From CAXXOK01 sp963675365 (GTDB lineage: Bacteria > Bacillota > Clostridia > Christensenellales > Aristaeellaceae), in assembly GCA_963675365.2 (NCBI GenBank), contig CAXXVA010000002.1, positions 186,001 to 250,000 on the forward strand: a stretch of 64,000 nt of DNA. The letters run 5' to 3'. The first letter of the stretch is position 1. Each line of letters begins with the position of its first letter. A program made the translations under genes and the position numbers. Under the pieces are notes generated by a model. It saw nothing but the letters and a program-made list of their open reading frames with translations. It was not told where the DNA came from and ran no database searches. Below are positions 1 to 8,447 of this stretch, piece by piece.

Positions 1-1119
1 CTTTCCGGGGGCGACGGCCCGCTATATGCCGGCGATTCGCCAACCGGGCCGTTTCGGCCGCTTGGGTACTTCCGCAGGCCCGGCGGTGAAAAAATGGTGA
101 TCCGGGATACGATGCTGTTTGCTGACGACGACGGGAGCGTATATCTGTACTGGGGGCTTGGCAGCGCCGGAATTTTCGGCGTGCGGCTTGATCCGGAGAA
201 CCTGACGCAGATGCTTTCCGACCCGGTACGGCTGATTGCGTTTGATCCGGCGCACGCCTGGGAACGCTTTGGCGAATACAACCAATCCTATGGGAAAACG
301 TACCTGGAAGGCGCGTATATGCTCAAGGAGAAGGGGCGGTATTACCTGGTGTACTCGGCGCCGGGCACCTGCTACGGTTCGTACTGCCTTGCGGCGTATG
401 TATCGGACCAGGGCCCGCTGCAGGGATTTGTTTGCCAGAAGCGCAATCCGATTTTAGCCACCCGGCAGGGTTTGATCCGCGGGCCGGGGCACGGCAGCTT
501 TGCGCGCGCGAAAGACGGCTCGCTTTGGTGCTACTATACGATCGCGCTGTGTTATGACCATAAATATGAACGCCGCATCGGAATGGACCGCGCGGGAATT
601 GATGAAAACGGAGAACTGTATGTGGACGGCGCAACGAGCATCCCCCGGCTCGCGCCGGACGCGGAAGGCCCGCAGCCGCAATGGCTGCCGCTGACGGTTT
701 CCAATCCCACCCGGGCCAACGGCTGTGCGCCCGGCAGGGAAAGCTTTTACGCCGTAGACGAAAGCTTGCTCACCTGGTGGCAGCCCGCGCCGGAAACCGC
801 CGTGCCGGAGATCACGGTTGAGCTCAAGGCGCGCTACCGTCTGCACAGCTACCGTCTGCTCTGGCGCGACGTCGGACTAAAGTATCAGGGCGGCGTTTTG
901 CCCGGGCCGATCGGCTATGTGCTATATGGCCGCGAGCATGATACGTGGCGCGTGATTGCCGACCACGGGCGGAACGCGCTGGACGTGAACTGCGACTATC
1001 GCACCTGCGATTCCTGCGTTGCGGACGCCGTACGATTGCAAATTACCTCCGCTCCGTCCGGGATTACGCCGGGGCTGATCAACTTCACGGTTTTCGGCAC
1101 CTTTGCCTCCGACGTTTAA
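1..1119 (+). CDS. GH43-like glycoside hydrolase, C-terminal part
   Basis: The frame is open from base 1, so the start lies upstream of the window; 372 codons are present. The first ~200 residues resemble the five-bladed beta-propeller of GH43 and related families (SPTGPFRPLG, LFADDDGSVYLYWG, RGPGHGSF), enzymes that cleave arabinose- or xylose-containing glycans; one acidic catalytic residue probably sits in the missing part. The last ~125 residues, after WLPLTV, look like a galactose-binding-like F5/8-type carbohydrate-binding domain. A strong hairpin terminator follows about 90 bp downstream, so this gene ends its own transcript and is separate from the ABC operon. No signal peptide can be judged. 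The family call is good; the substrate is unknown. Confidence 0.75.
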   Translation, partial: LSGGDGPLYAGDSPTGPFRPLGYFRRPGGEKMVIRDTMLFADDDGSVYLYWGLGSAGIFGVRLDPENLTQMLSDPVRLIAFDPAHAWERFGEYNQSYGKTYLEGAYMLKEKGRYYLVYSAPGTCYGSYCLAAYVSDQGPLQGFVCQKRNPILATRQGLIRGPGHGSFARAKDGSLWCYYTIALCYDHKYERRIGMDRAGIDENGELYVDGATSIPRLAPDAEGPQPQWLPLTVSNPTRANGCAPGRESFYAVDESLLTWWQPAPETAVPEITVELKARYRLHSYRLLWRDVGLKYQGGVLPGPIGYVLYGREHDTWRVIADHGRNALDVNCDYRTCDSCVADAVRLQITSAPSGITPGLINFTVFGTFASDV

Positions 1120-1210
1120 ATCACAGCAGGGCAGGCAATGCCACTTACAAGGCAAGCCCGCCAATACGCGCGCGATCGTTCGTATCCGGGCCATATCGTT
1201 CAACCAGCAC

Positions 1211-1244
1211 AAACGGACATCGTACACGGATGTCCGTTTTTGTT
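1211..1244 (+). terminator. Intrinsic terminator after the GH43-like gene
   Basis: AAACGGACAT (1211-1220) pairs exactly with ATGTCCGTTT (1230-1239) across a 9-nt loop and runs into a T-rich tract, TTTTTGTT. Confidence 0.85.
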
Positions 1245-1626
1245 GTCTCCGCACAGGGATTTGCACCTGATAGGAAACGGAATCCGCGGACGTATGTAAA
1301 AATGACTGTAAGCCCTGCATTTCGCTCGATTTGGCATAATTTCAGTGAAAAACAGGGGAATCATCCGGTTTCACACGAAAAAAGAAAGCAAACGAAGAAC
1401 CAAAGCAAACGCAATGAAAAAGACTTTCTTTTGGTTTGTTAAATGATTGATTTACGCGCGGAAAAACATCATAATGGGTTAAAAATGGAAACGTATATTG
1501 GTGAATATTACTATAACGACAAAGAATGGATTGTAAATATGGTGAATCTGCTTAAGAGTGGCTTGCGAATCGGGAACCAAATAAACGAAACCAAAAGAAA
1601 GATAAGAAAACCGTAATTTGGGCATA
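1245..1626. other. Intergenic stretch without a recognised gene
   Basis: About 380 bp become progressively A+T rich toward the next promoter. Short open frames here have no ribosome site and no recognisable sequence. No CRE-like or other known operator palindrome was found. Confidence 0.5.
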
Positions 1627-1656
1627 TTGACACAAAGAAATGCTCCAATGTATCAT
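1627..1656 (+). promoter_or_regulatory. Sigma-A promoter of the sugar ABC operon
   Basis: TTGACA (1627-1632), an 18-nt spacer and TATCAT (1651-1656). Initiation near 1663 would leave a ~47-nt leader ending in the ribosome site AAGGAGG (1697-1703), 6 nt before the binding-protein ATG. Confidence 0.75.
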
Positions 1657-1709
1657 GTTTTACCATAAGGGATATATCCAAAACCAAACCAAATTTAAGG
1701 AGGAACAAA

Positions 1710-2696
1710 ATGAAAAAACTCGCATTCATCCTTTCCCTGCTTCTGGTTGTTACGCTGTGTACAGCCGCTTTGGCAACCTCTTTGGTCATTGCCAATACGC
1801 CCAAGAGCATTGGTATCGCCTGGTGGGACCGCATGGAAGTTGGTAATCAGCGTTTTGCCGACGCCACCGGCTCGGAAGTTTATCAAGTAGGACCTCCCGG
1901 AGCATCCGACGCCGCGGTGCAGCTTTCTACCATTGAAGACGCTATCGCATCCGGCGTGGACGCGCTGACCGTGATTCCGTCGTCGCCCGAGTCCCTCGAA
2001 CCCGTCCTGAAAAAGGCGATGGGCCTTGGCGTCGTCGTCATCAGCCATGAAGCCGAAATGATGACCAACGTCAACTACGACATCGAAGCCTTCAACAACT
2101 ATGCGTACGGTGCGCATATGATGGATATTCTGGCTGCCGAAATGAATTACGAAGGCGGCTACTGCATCATGGTGGGCGCGCTGACCATGACCTCGCACCA
2201 GCAATGGGCCGAAGGCGCGATCGCCCGTCAGGAAGCGGAATATCCCAACATGTACCAGGTGTGCGACCGCGTTGAATCCGCGGCCCAGGGCGGCAGCCAG
2301 GAAGGCAGCTACCTTGTCGCCAAAGAAGTAATCGCGTCCTACCCCGAGGTGAAGGGTTTCATCGGCTGCGACATGATCAATCCTCCCGGCATTGCCATGG
2401 CGGTTGAAGAAGCCGGCAAAGCGGGCGAAGTGACCGTGACCGGCACCTGCCTGGTATCGGTTTGCCGCGAGTACCTTGAAAAAGGCACCATCAAGACCAT
2501 CAGCTTCTGGGATCCCGCCGACGCCGGCGAAGCCATGTGCTATCTGGCCATGAAGGTGATCGACGGCGAAGAAATCGCCGACGGCCTGAACCTGAACGTG
2601 CCCGGCTACGAAAACTGTACGGTGAAGGGTAAAATCGTGTACGGTTCCGCCTGGGTAGATGTAACGCTTGAGAACATGAGCGATTACGATTTCTAA
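1710..2696 (+). CDS. Sugar ABC transporter substrate-binding protein (RbsB/LsrB-like)
   Basis: A 328-residue exported binding protein that delivers a small sugar or sugar derivative to the permeases encoded downstream. Residues 1-22 form a signal peptide (MKKLAFILS, ending ALA) with no lipobox. The rest is a periplasmic-binding-protein type 1 fold with two Rossmann-like lobes; IEDAIASGVDALTVIPSSP is the usual family pattern. The fold is closer to RbsB, RhaS and LsrB than to maltose-type binders, so pentose, deoxyhexose or an AI-2-like ligand is possible. It is first in its operon, with an excellent ribosome site. A stem-loop just after the stop probably raises its expression over the membrane components. 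Confidence 0.9.
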   Translation: MKKLAFILSLLLVVTLCTAALATSLVIANTPKSIGIAWWDRMEVGNQRFADATGSEVYQVGPPGASDAAVQLSTIEDAIASGVDALTVIPSSPESLEPVLKKAMGLGVVVISHEAEMMTNVNYDIEAFNNYAYGAHMMDILAAEMNYEGGYCIMVGALTMTSHQQWAEGAIARQEAEYPNMYQVCDRVESAAQGGSQEGSYLVAKEVIASYPEVKGFIGCDMINPPGIAMAVEEAGKAGEVTVTGTCLVSVCREYLEKGTIKTISFWDPADAGEAMCYLAMKVIDGEEIADGLNLNVPGYENCTVKGKIVYGSAWVDVTLENMSDYDF

Positions 2697-2731
2697 TCCT
2701 ATCGGCTACCCAACGTATCTCACGAAACACA

Positions 2732-2771
2732 GTGCGCAGGATACGGAAGATCCCTTCGGTATCCTGCGCAC
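2732..2771 (+). promoter_or_regulatory. Intra-operon stem-loop between binding protein and ATPase
   Basis: GTGCGCAGGATAC (2732-2744) is matched exactly by GTATCCTGCGCAC (2759-2771). The 14-nt loop and missing T tract argue against full termination. Such a hairpin typically protects the 3' end of the upstream message and so gives excess binding protein. Confidence 0.65.
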
Positions 2772-2821
2772 ATCTCGTCGATATGCAGACGGCAGAGCGC
2801 CTTCATGACAGGAGTGGAAAC

Positions 2822-4342
2822 GTGGACAACATCGTGACAGTCAAGGATATGTACAAGTCCTTTTTTGGTGTGGTCGCCATGGACGGGATGAACTTCACGG
2901 TCAACCAGGGGGAAGTTCGCTGCCTGATTGGTGAAAACGGCTGCGGAAAATCTTCGATGATCAAAACCATCTCCGGTTTTTATACGCCCGACCGCGGCCA
3001 GATTACGATAAACGGAAAGCAGTATAAAAAAATCACCCCCGCCGAATCCATCGCGGAAGGCATTCAGGTCATTTATCAGGATTTTTCGCTTTTCCCCAAT
3101 ATGACGATTGCTGAAAACATCATGATGTATGATTCGATCGCCTCCGGGCATACCTTTGTACGTTGGAAATCCATTTATGAGCGTGCGGAACAAACGTTGA
3201 AAAAGATCAACTTTAAGATAGATCTAAACAAGTATGTTTACCAGCTCAACGTTGCGGAAATGCAGATGGTCGCCATCTGCCGCGCGATTGCGCAGGAAGC
3301 AAAACTAATCATTATGGACGAGCCCACCACGGCGCTGACCACCAACGAGGTGGAAAAGCTGTTCGAGGTCGTCCGCGGGCTGAAGCGCAATAACGTGGCG
3401 GTTTTGTTCGTCAGCCATAAGCTGGACGAAATCCTCCATATCTGCGATTCGATCACCGTCATGCGAAACGGCAGAAATGTGTTTGAAACCTTTCCCGGCG
3501 ATCCCAAGCCCACGAAGGAAGACCTTATTTTCTATATGACCGGCAAACGCTTTGAGCAGACCTGCTTTTCCTTTTCGCCCGCGCCGGAGGCCGTGCCGCT
3601 TCTGGAGGCGAAATCCCTGGGGAAAACCGGCGCGTTCAGCGACGTGAGCTTTTCGCTGTATGCCGGTGAAATTTTGGGTATCACAGGGCTTTTGGGCTGC
3701 GGCCGCCAGGAACTGGCGGAGTGCCTTTTCGGCGTGGGAACCGCGCACGACGGCTCGCTGGCGATTGACGGCAAGGATATCGGCGTGTTCCATTCCGTGC
3801 AGGACGCGCTGGAACAGCAGATTGCCTATGTGCCGGAAGACCGCCTGCTCAAAGGCTTGCACCTGGAGCAGAGTATCGCCAAAAACGCGCTGTCGCGCAT
3901 CGTCGGCACGCTGGTCAACAAATACGGCATTCTCCGGAAGAAAGCGACGGACAAAGCCGAGACCGAAATTCTCTCCTCTGTGCACATTGCCGGTATGAAG
4001 CCGCACAATCCGGCCCGGTCGCTTTCCGGCGGCAATCAGCAGAAGGTGGTTCTGGTCAAGTGGCTGGCGTCCAACCCCCGCATCCTGGTGCTCAACTGCC
4101 CGACGGTGGGCGTGGACGTGGGCGCCAAGGACGAAATCCACAGTATTATTAAAAAGCTCGCCGCAAAAGGCATGGGCGTGATTGTGATATCGGACGATAT
4201 TCCGGAGGTTATGCAGCTGTGCTGCCGTGTGCTGGTCATGCGCAACGGACGGATTTCCGATGAGGTGCAGATTAAAGACACGACCATGGAGGCTCTGGAA
4301 GCGCTGCTTGCGGAAGACGAGAAAGGAGCGGCGGCGATATGA
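2822..4342 (+). CDS. Sugar ABC transporter ATPase with two nucleotide-binding domains
   Basis: A 506-residue cytosolic ATPase of the RbsA/MglA/LsrA class that powers sugar import. GTG 2822 is chosen because GGAG (2811-2814) sits 7 nt before it and the length then matches the family. Domain 1 has Walker A GENGCGKSS (residues 37-45) and Walker B LIIMDEPT. Domain 2 has a degenerate P-loop (GLLGCGRQE), a clear signature LSGGNQQK and a modified Walker B, LVLNCPTVGVD, in which the usual Asp-Glu is Asn425-Cys426. Domain 2 is therefore probably catalytically weak or inactive, as in some other sugar importers. The stop overlaps the next start (ATGA, 4339-4342), so translation is coupled. Confidence 0.93.
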   Translation: MDNIVTVKDMYKSFFGVVAMDGMNFTVNQGEVRCLIGENGCGKSSMIKTISGFYTPDRGQITINGKQYKKITPAESIAEGIQVIYQDFSLFPNMTIAENIMMYDSIASGHTFVRWKSIYERAEQTLKKINFKIDLNKYVYQLNVAEMQMVAICRAIAQEAKLIIMDEPTTALTTNEVEKLFEVVRGLKRNNVAVLFVSHKLDEILHICDSITVMRNGRNVFETFPGDPKPTKEDLIFYMTGKRFEQTCFSFSPAPEAVPLLEAKSLGKTGAFSDVSFSLYAGEILGITGLLGCGRQELAECLFGVGTAHDGSLAIDGKDIGVFHSVQDALEQQIAYVPEDRLLKGLHLEQSIAKNALSRIVGTLVNKYGILRKKATDKAETEILSSVHIAGMKPHNPARSLSGGNQQKVVLVKWLASNPRILVLNCPTVGVDVGAKDEIHSIIKKLAAKGMGVIVISDDIPEVMQLCCRVLVMRNGRISDEVQIKDTTMEALEALLAEDEKGAAAI

Positions 4343-5346
4343 CGGTACGGATTAAAAACATCGTCAAGACCAACCAATTCATTCTCTTCGCCCTGTTTGT
4401 GGTGGTCTGGTTTATCTTTCAGCTCATCAACCCGAATATCTTCTCGGTTGCCAATATCTTCTCACTCACAAGGGCGTCCATCATTCCGGCGGTGTTCTCC
4501 CTGGCGCTGATGCTGATCATGGTTATGGGCAGCTTTGATATCTCCTTTGCGATGATCGGCGCGTTTGCGGCCTACTGCTCCAACCTGATCCTGACGGAAA
4601 GCGGCCTGATGCAGGTGCCGCTGATCGTACCGTTTCTGATCTCCATCGGAATCGCGGTGGTGCTGCAGCTGTGTAACTGGTTTTTTATCGACAGGCTCAA
4701 CCTGCAGCCGTTTATTACCACGCTGGCGATGCAGAGCATGCTCAAAGGCGCGATATTGGCGTTCATCTCCACGAGCTTTATTTATACACTGCCGGATACG
4801 CTGCGCGAACTGTCGGTGCATTATCTGGCGCGTGCCGCCCTGCCGGACGGCACGGAATCCGTACTGCATGTCAGCGTAATCTTCGTGGTGCTGTTGTACG
4901 CGTTTTTCCATCTGCTGCTGCGCTATACCAGCTTCGGCCGCAAGATGTACGCCATCGGCGCCGACGTGGTGGCGGCCAAGCGCGCGGGGATTAACGTATC
5001 CAAGATCCGCTTCATCACCTTCGCCCTTGCGGGCGTGATCTGCGGAATCGGCGGCATCCTCCACGACGCGCTGGTGCGCTCCAGCGTACCCACGCCCATG
5101 GACCTCGTGGGACAGGAGCTTACCTTTATCGCGGCCGTTATTTTGGGCTGCGGCACCAGCAAGCAGGCGCGGGGCTCGGTAGTCGGCACGTTCATTGCTG
5201 TGCTCTTCCTGCGCTTTGTGACTACCAACCTGATTATGCTTGGTATCCCGTCGTACTGGCAGAAAATCGTGATCGGCATTATCATTTTCATCGGGTTGAT
5301 CGCGCAGATTGCCAAGCGGCGCAAATATGTACAGGGGAAGGAGTAG
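4339..5346 (+). CDS. Sugar ABC transporter permease 1 (RbsC/LsrC-like)
   Basis: A 335-residue integral membrane protein of the BPD_transp_2 family with about eight to ten hydrophobic segments. The cytoplasmic coupling loop (KRAGINVSKIRFITFALAG) and the Gly-rich segment before it are typical of ribose/AI-2 type permeases. It should form a heterodimer with the next permease. It starts within the ATPase stop codon, and its own end carries the ribosome site of the next gene. Confidence 0.92.
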   Translation: MTVRIKNIVKTNQFILFALFVVVWFIFQLINPNIFSVANIFSLTRASIIPAVFSLALMLIMVMGSFDISFAMIGAFAAYCSNLILTESGLMQVPLIVPFLISIGIAVVLQLCNWFFIDRLNLQPFITTLAMQSMLKGAILAFISTSFIYTLPDTLRELSVHYLARAALPDGTESVLHVSVIFVVLLYAFFHLLLRYTSFGRKMYAIGADVVAAKRAGINVSKIRFITFALAGVICGIGGILHDALVRSSVPTPMDLVGQELTFIAAVILGCGTSKQARGSVVGTFIAVLFLRFVTTNLIMLGIPSYWQKIVIGIIIFIGLIAQIAKRRKYVQGKE

Positions 5347-5350
5347 GGAC

Positions 5351-6385
5351 ATGAAAGAAGGTAGTAAACTACGGTCTATCCTCAACCGCGACAGCGATGT
5401 GACCCTGATGGTCATTGTAACGATCGTCATCTTCGTCTCGATGGCGTCCCTGCGCCCCGCACAGTTTCTGCGTCCGTATAACTTTGTATCCATGGGATTC
5501 CAAATCCCGGAACTGGGACTGTATTCCCTGGCGATGATGATGGTCATGGTCACCGGCGGGCGCGATCTTTCCATTGTCGGCATCGGCAACCTTGCCTGCA
5601 TCGTGGCCGCGCTGATCATGCACGACGGCTATGTGGCGGGCTTGACGGGAAGCGCGATGACGTTCAACATCATTTTCGCGATCGCGGCGGCGCTGGGTAC
5701 CGGCGTGCTGTGCGGGCTGCTCAACGGCATCATTGTCGCCTATACGCGGATTTCCTCCATGCTGATCACCATGGCGACCGGCTACATCTATACGGGCATC
5801 GGCATTGTGATCACCAAGGGAGAGGCGTTTTCCAAGATCTATCCGCAGGTCGTCGAACTGGGCAGCGGGACCTGGCTGAGCGTTCCGCTTCCTCTGTGGC
5901 TGTTAATCGCGGCGCTTGTGGTTACCGCGGTGATCATCAACAGAACGCGGTTCGGGTTTGAGGTGAAGATGGTCGGCTCCAACCCCAACGCCAGCTTCTA
6001 TACCGGCATCAATAACAACGTCGTGCTAATGAAAGCCTACCTGTTCAGCGGCATTATGTGCGCGATCTGCGGGCTGGAAATCCTCGCCAGAACCGACACG
6101 GCCAAAGCGGATTACGCCTTTACGTATACGTTCCAGGCCATTTTGTGCGCGGTGCTTGGCGCCACCAGCCCGGGCGGCGGGTTTGTTAAAATTTCATGCC
6201 TGTCGCTTTCGCTGATTTCCCTGCAGTTCCTCTCCAGCGGCTTTAATATGCTCCGCCTCGGCGGGTACTTTAAGGAGTTCGCCTGGGGGTTGCTGCTGCT
6301 GATCGTACTGAGCATCAATTTCCTGGTCAAGGAATACCAGCGCAAGCGCGCTTTGCGGCTGATGATGCAGCGAATCGCAAAATAA
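5351..6385 (+). CDS. Sugar ABC transporter permease 2 (RbsC/LsrD-like)
   Basis: A 344-residue membrane partner of permease 1. ATG 5351 is preferred over an upstream in-frame start because GGGGAAGGAG (5334-5343) lies 7 nt before it and overlaps the preceding stop. It shows the same fold (GRDLSIVGIGNLACIVAAL near the N terminus; GSNPNASFYTGINNN in the coupling region). Two different permeases with one double ATPase is the LsrC/LsrD or RhaP/RhaQ arrangement rather than the RbsC homodimer. Confidence 0.92.
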   Translation: MKEGSKLRSILNRDSDVTLMVIVTIVIFVSMASLRPAQFLRPYNFVSMGFQIPELGLYSLAMMMVMVTGGRDLSIVGIGNLACIVAALIMHDGYVAGLTGSAMTFNIIFAIAAALGTGVLCGLLNGIIVAYTRISSMLITMATGYIYTGIGIVITKGEAFSKIYPQVVELGSGTWLSVPLPLWLLIAALVVTAVIINRTRFGFEVKMVGSNPNASFYTGINNNVVLMKAYLFSGIMCAICGLEILARTDTAKADYAFTYTFQAILCAVLGATSPGGGFVKISCLSLSLISLQFLSSGFNMLRLGGYFKEFAWGLLLLIVLSINFLVKEYQRKRALRLMMQRIAK

Positions 6386-6435
6386 AACCCATCGGACGAT
6401 CAAAACACCGGATTGTGATCGGTAAGGAGGTTTCT

Positions 6436-7221
6436 ATGTTTCAGCTGGAACGGCAAGAAAAAATTCTCAAAATGGTCAACGAGAATTCTACGGTGCGAAC
6501 AAGCGATCTCTGCGAGATCTTCAGCACGTCCTCTGTCACCATTCGCAACGATATTAACGAGCTGGCAAACCGGGGTCTGCTGATCAAAAGCCACGGCGGC
6601 GCCATGTCGCTCAACGACAGAATCAACCTGGAGATTCCGTCCGGCAAAAAGCTGCAGCAGAACATTGAAAACAAGCGCAGGATCGCCCAGGAGGCCAACC
6701 GGCACATCGAACCGGATGAGATCATTATTCTGGATTCGGGGTCGACCACGCTGGAGATCGCCAAGCAACTCAAGCAGAAAAACGTGACGGTGATCACCAA
6801 CGACATCCAGATCGGCATGGTGCTGGCGGAAAAGAGAAACGTAACGCTCTACCTGACCGGCGGGCGGCTGAAGCCCTCGGTGCATACGCTGATGGGCGGC
6901 GAGACGATTGATTACTTCCGGCGCATTCGGGTAGACAAGCTGTTTTTGGGGTGCGACGCGATCGACATCAATTGGGGCATCTCCAACCGTACGCTGGAGG
7001 AAGTGCTGATCAAGCAGGCGATGATGGCCGCCTCGCGCCAGGTGTTCGCCGTATCGGATTCCAGCAAGCTTGGGCGCCAGGTGTTTGCCAAGATCTGCGG
7101 ATTTGCGCAGGTGGATACCCTGATTATCGATACGATGAGCCCGGAGGACAAACAGTCGCTGGAAAACCTCGGGGTTCGGGTACTGCTGACGGACGACGGA
7201 CAAAACAGGGAAGCGCATTAG
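6436..7221 (+). CDS. DeoR-family transcriptional regulator
   Basis: A 261-residue sugar-responsive regulator. ATG 6436 has AAGGAGG (6424-6430) at 5 nt. Residues 1-57 form the winged-helix DNA-binding domain (RQEKILKMVNENSTVRTSDL, then VTIRNDINELANRG). The rest is the DeoRC effector domain, a phosphosugar-isomerase-like fold with IILDSGSTTLEIA and VFAVSDSSKLG. It probably senses the phosphorylated sugar and represses this operon; it is transcribed with its presumed targets. The DeoR/SgcR type is also the regulator next to M42 and BtpA genes in the E. coli sgc operon. Confidence 0.92.
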   Translation: MFQLERQEKILKMVNENSTVRTSDLCEIFSTSSVTIRNDINELANRGLLIKSHGGAMSLNDRINLEIPSGKKLQQNIENKRRIAQEANRHIEPDEIIILDSGSTTLEIAKQLKQKNVTVITNDIQIGMVLAEKRNVTLYLTGGRLKPSVHTLMGGETIDYFRRIRVDKLFLGCDAIDINWGISNRTLEEVLIKQAMMAASRQVFAVSDSSKLGRQVFAKICGFAQVDTLIIDTMSPEDKQSLENLGVRVLLTDDGQNREAH

Positions 7222-7341
7222 GCTTTTCCTGCACGGACGGCTTCACAAAAGAGACGGACGGGAACACGGGGGCGCCGCACCGTGCCGTTAGGATCGGTTT
7301 ATACATTTTTCAACGGAAGCGAAAGAAAGGGTGGATGTTTC

Positions 7342-8433
7342 ATGTTATCCCGTATTGAAAACCATTTGCACGACGTTGCGATGATTCCCGCGCTGGCGGG
7401 GTTTGAGCAGAAAATGGCGGCCTATATGCACCGCACGTTTGAGGAGCTCGGCTACGAGCCCAGGATCGATACGTTTGGCAACTGCATCGCCAAATCCGAA
7501 GGCACGCAGAAGGGCGCGCCGGTCACCATGGTGTTTTCGCACATGGATTCTCTGGGATTTCTGGTCCGTTACATCGAGCCCACGGGCTTCCTGCGGCTGG
7601 AACGGCTCGGCGGGATTCCCGAAAAAGCCCTGCCGGCTACGCAGGTGCAGGTGCAGTGCCGCGACGGCAGCATGGTGGACGGCGTAATCGGCATCAAAGC
7701 CCATCACATCACCCCGCCGGAAGAAAAGTACGTGGTGGAAAAGTACAAGCAGCTGTTTGTGGATATCGGCGCGTCCTCCAAGCAGGAGGTGCTGGACCTT
7801 GGGATTGATATCGGCAGCCCGATCGTTTACAAGCCCAAGTTTGAAAAGCTTCTGGGAAACCGCGTGCTGATGACGGCCGTGGACGATCGCGGCGGCTGCA
7901 CGGTGATTTTGGAGCTTGCGCACAGGCTGAAGGAAACCGAGCACGCCGGCGACATCTATCTGGTGGGCACGGTGCAGGAGGAGTATAACCTGCGCGGCGC
8001 CATGATGGCGGCCCGCACCATCTGCCCGGACGTCGGCATCTGCATCGACGGCGGCGGAAGCGCCGATACGCCGGACCTGAAAGGCTTTGGCGACGTTCAG
8101 TGCGGCGGCGGGCCGACGATGTCGCTGTACAACTTCCACGGCCGCGGCACACTCAACGGCACCATTCCGCATCCCGCGATGGTGCGGCTGTTTGAAGCGG
8201 CTTCGCAGCGGACGGGCATCCCGCTACAGCGCAGCGCGCACATCGGCGGGCTGACGGATCTGGCCTATCTGCAACTGGAAGGCAAGGGCGTGTACGCTAT
8301 CGACGTCGGATATCCCGGCCGCTATGCCCACAGCCCCTGCGAGTTTGTGGACATGACGGATCTGGAAAAGCTCGCCGACGTGGTAATCGACGTGCTCAAG
8401 ACCATTGACAGCCAAACCGATTTTTCCCGATAG
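7342..8433 (+). CDS. M42-family metallohydrolase (FrvX/SgcX-like), copy 1
   Basis: A 363-residue cytosolic dizinc enzyme of family M42 (glutamyl aminopeptidase/endoglucanase-like). ATG 7342 follows AAGGGTGG at 7 nt. Metal and catalytic motifs are in place: HMDS (His67, Asp69), AVDDRGG, the catalytic pair in QEEYNLRGA, CIDGGG, and the C-terminal HSPCEF. The shape matches SgcX and FrvX, which lie in sugar operons and whose substrates are not established. A close paralogue follows after 14 bp, pointing to tandem duplication or a hetero-oligomer. An amino-sugar or glycosyl-amino-acid hydrolase is as likely as a peptidase here. Confidence 0.9.
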   Translation: MLSRIENHLHDVAMIPALAGFEQKMAAYMHRTFEELGYEPRIDTFGNCIAKSEGTQKGAPVTMVFSHMDSLGFLVRYIEPTGFLRLERLGGIPEKALPATQVQVQCRDGSMVDGVIGIKAHHITPPEEKYVVEKYKQLFVDIGASSKQEVLDLGIDIGSPIVYKPKFEKLLGNRVLMTAVDDRGGCTVILELAHRLKETEHAGDIYLVGTVQEEYNLRGAMMAARTICPDVGICIDGGGSADTPDLKGFGDVQCGGGPTMSLYNFHGRGTLNGTIPHPAMVRLFEAASQRTGIPLQRSAHIGGLTDLAYLQLEGKGVYAIDVGYPGRYAHSPCEFVDMTDLEKLADVVIDVLKTIDSQTDFSR

Positions 8434-8447
8434 AAACGGAGGAACAT

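Noticed and set aside
4462..5619. A 385-codon - strand open frame
   Set aside because: Antisense to the two sugar permeases; composition rich in His, Asp and Gln as expected from the reverse of membrane-protein codons.
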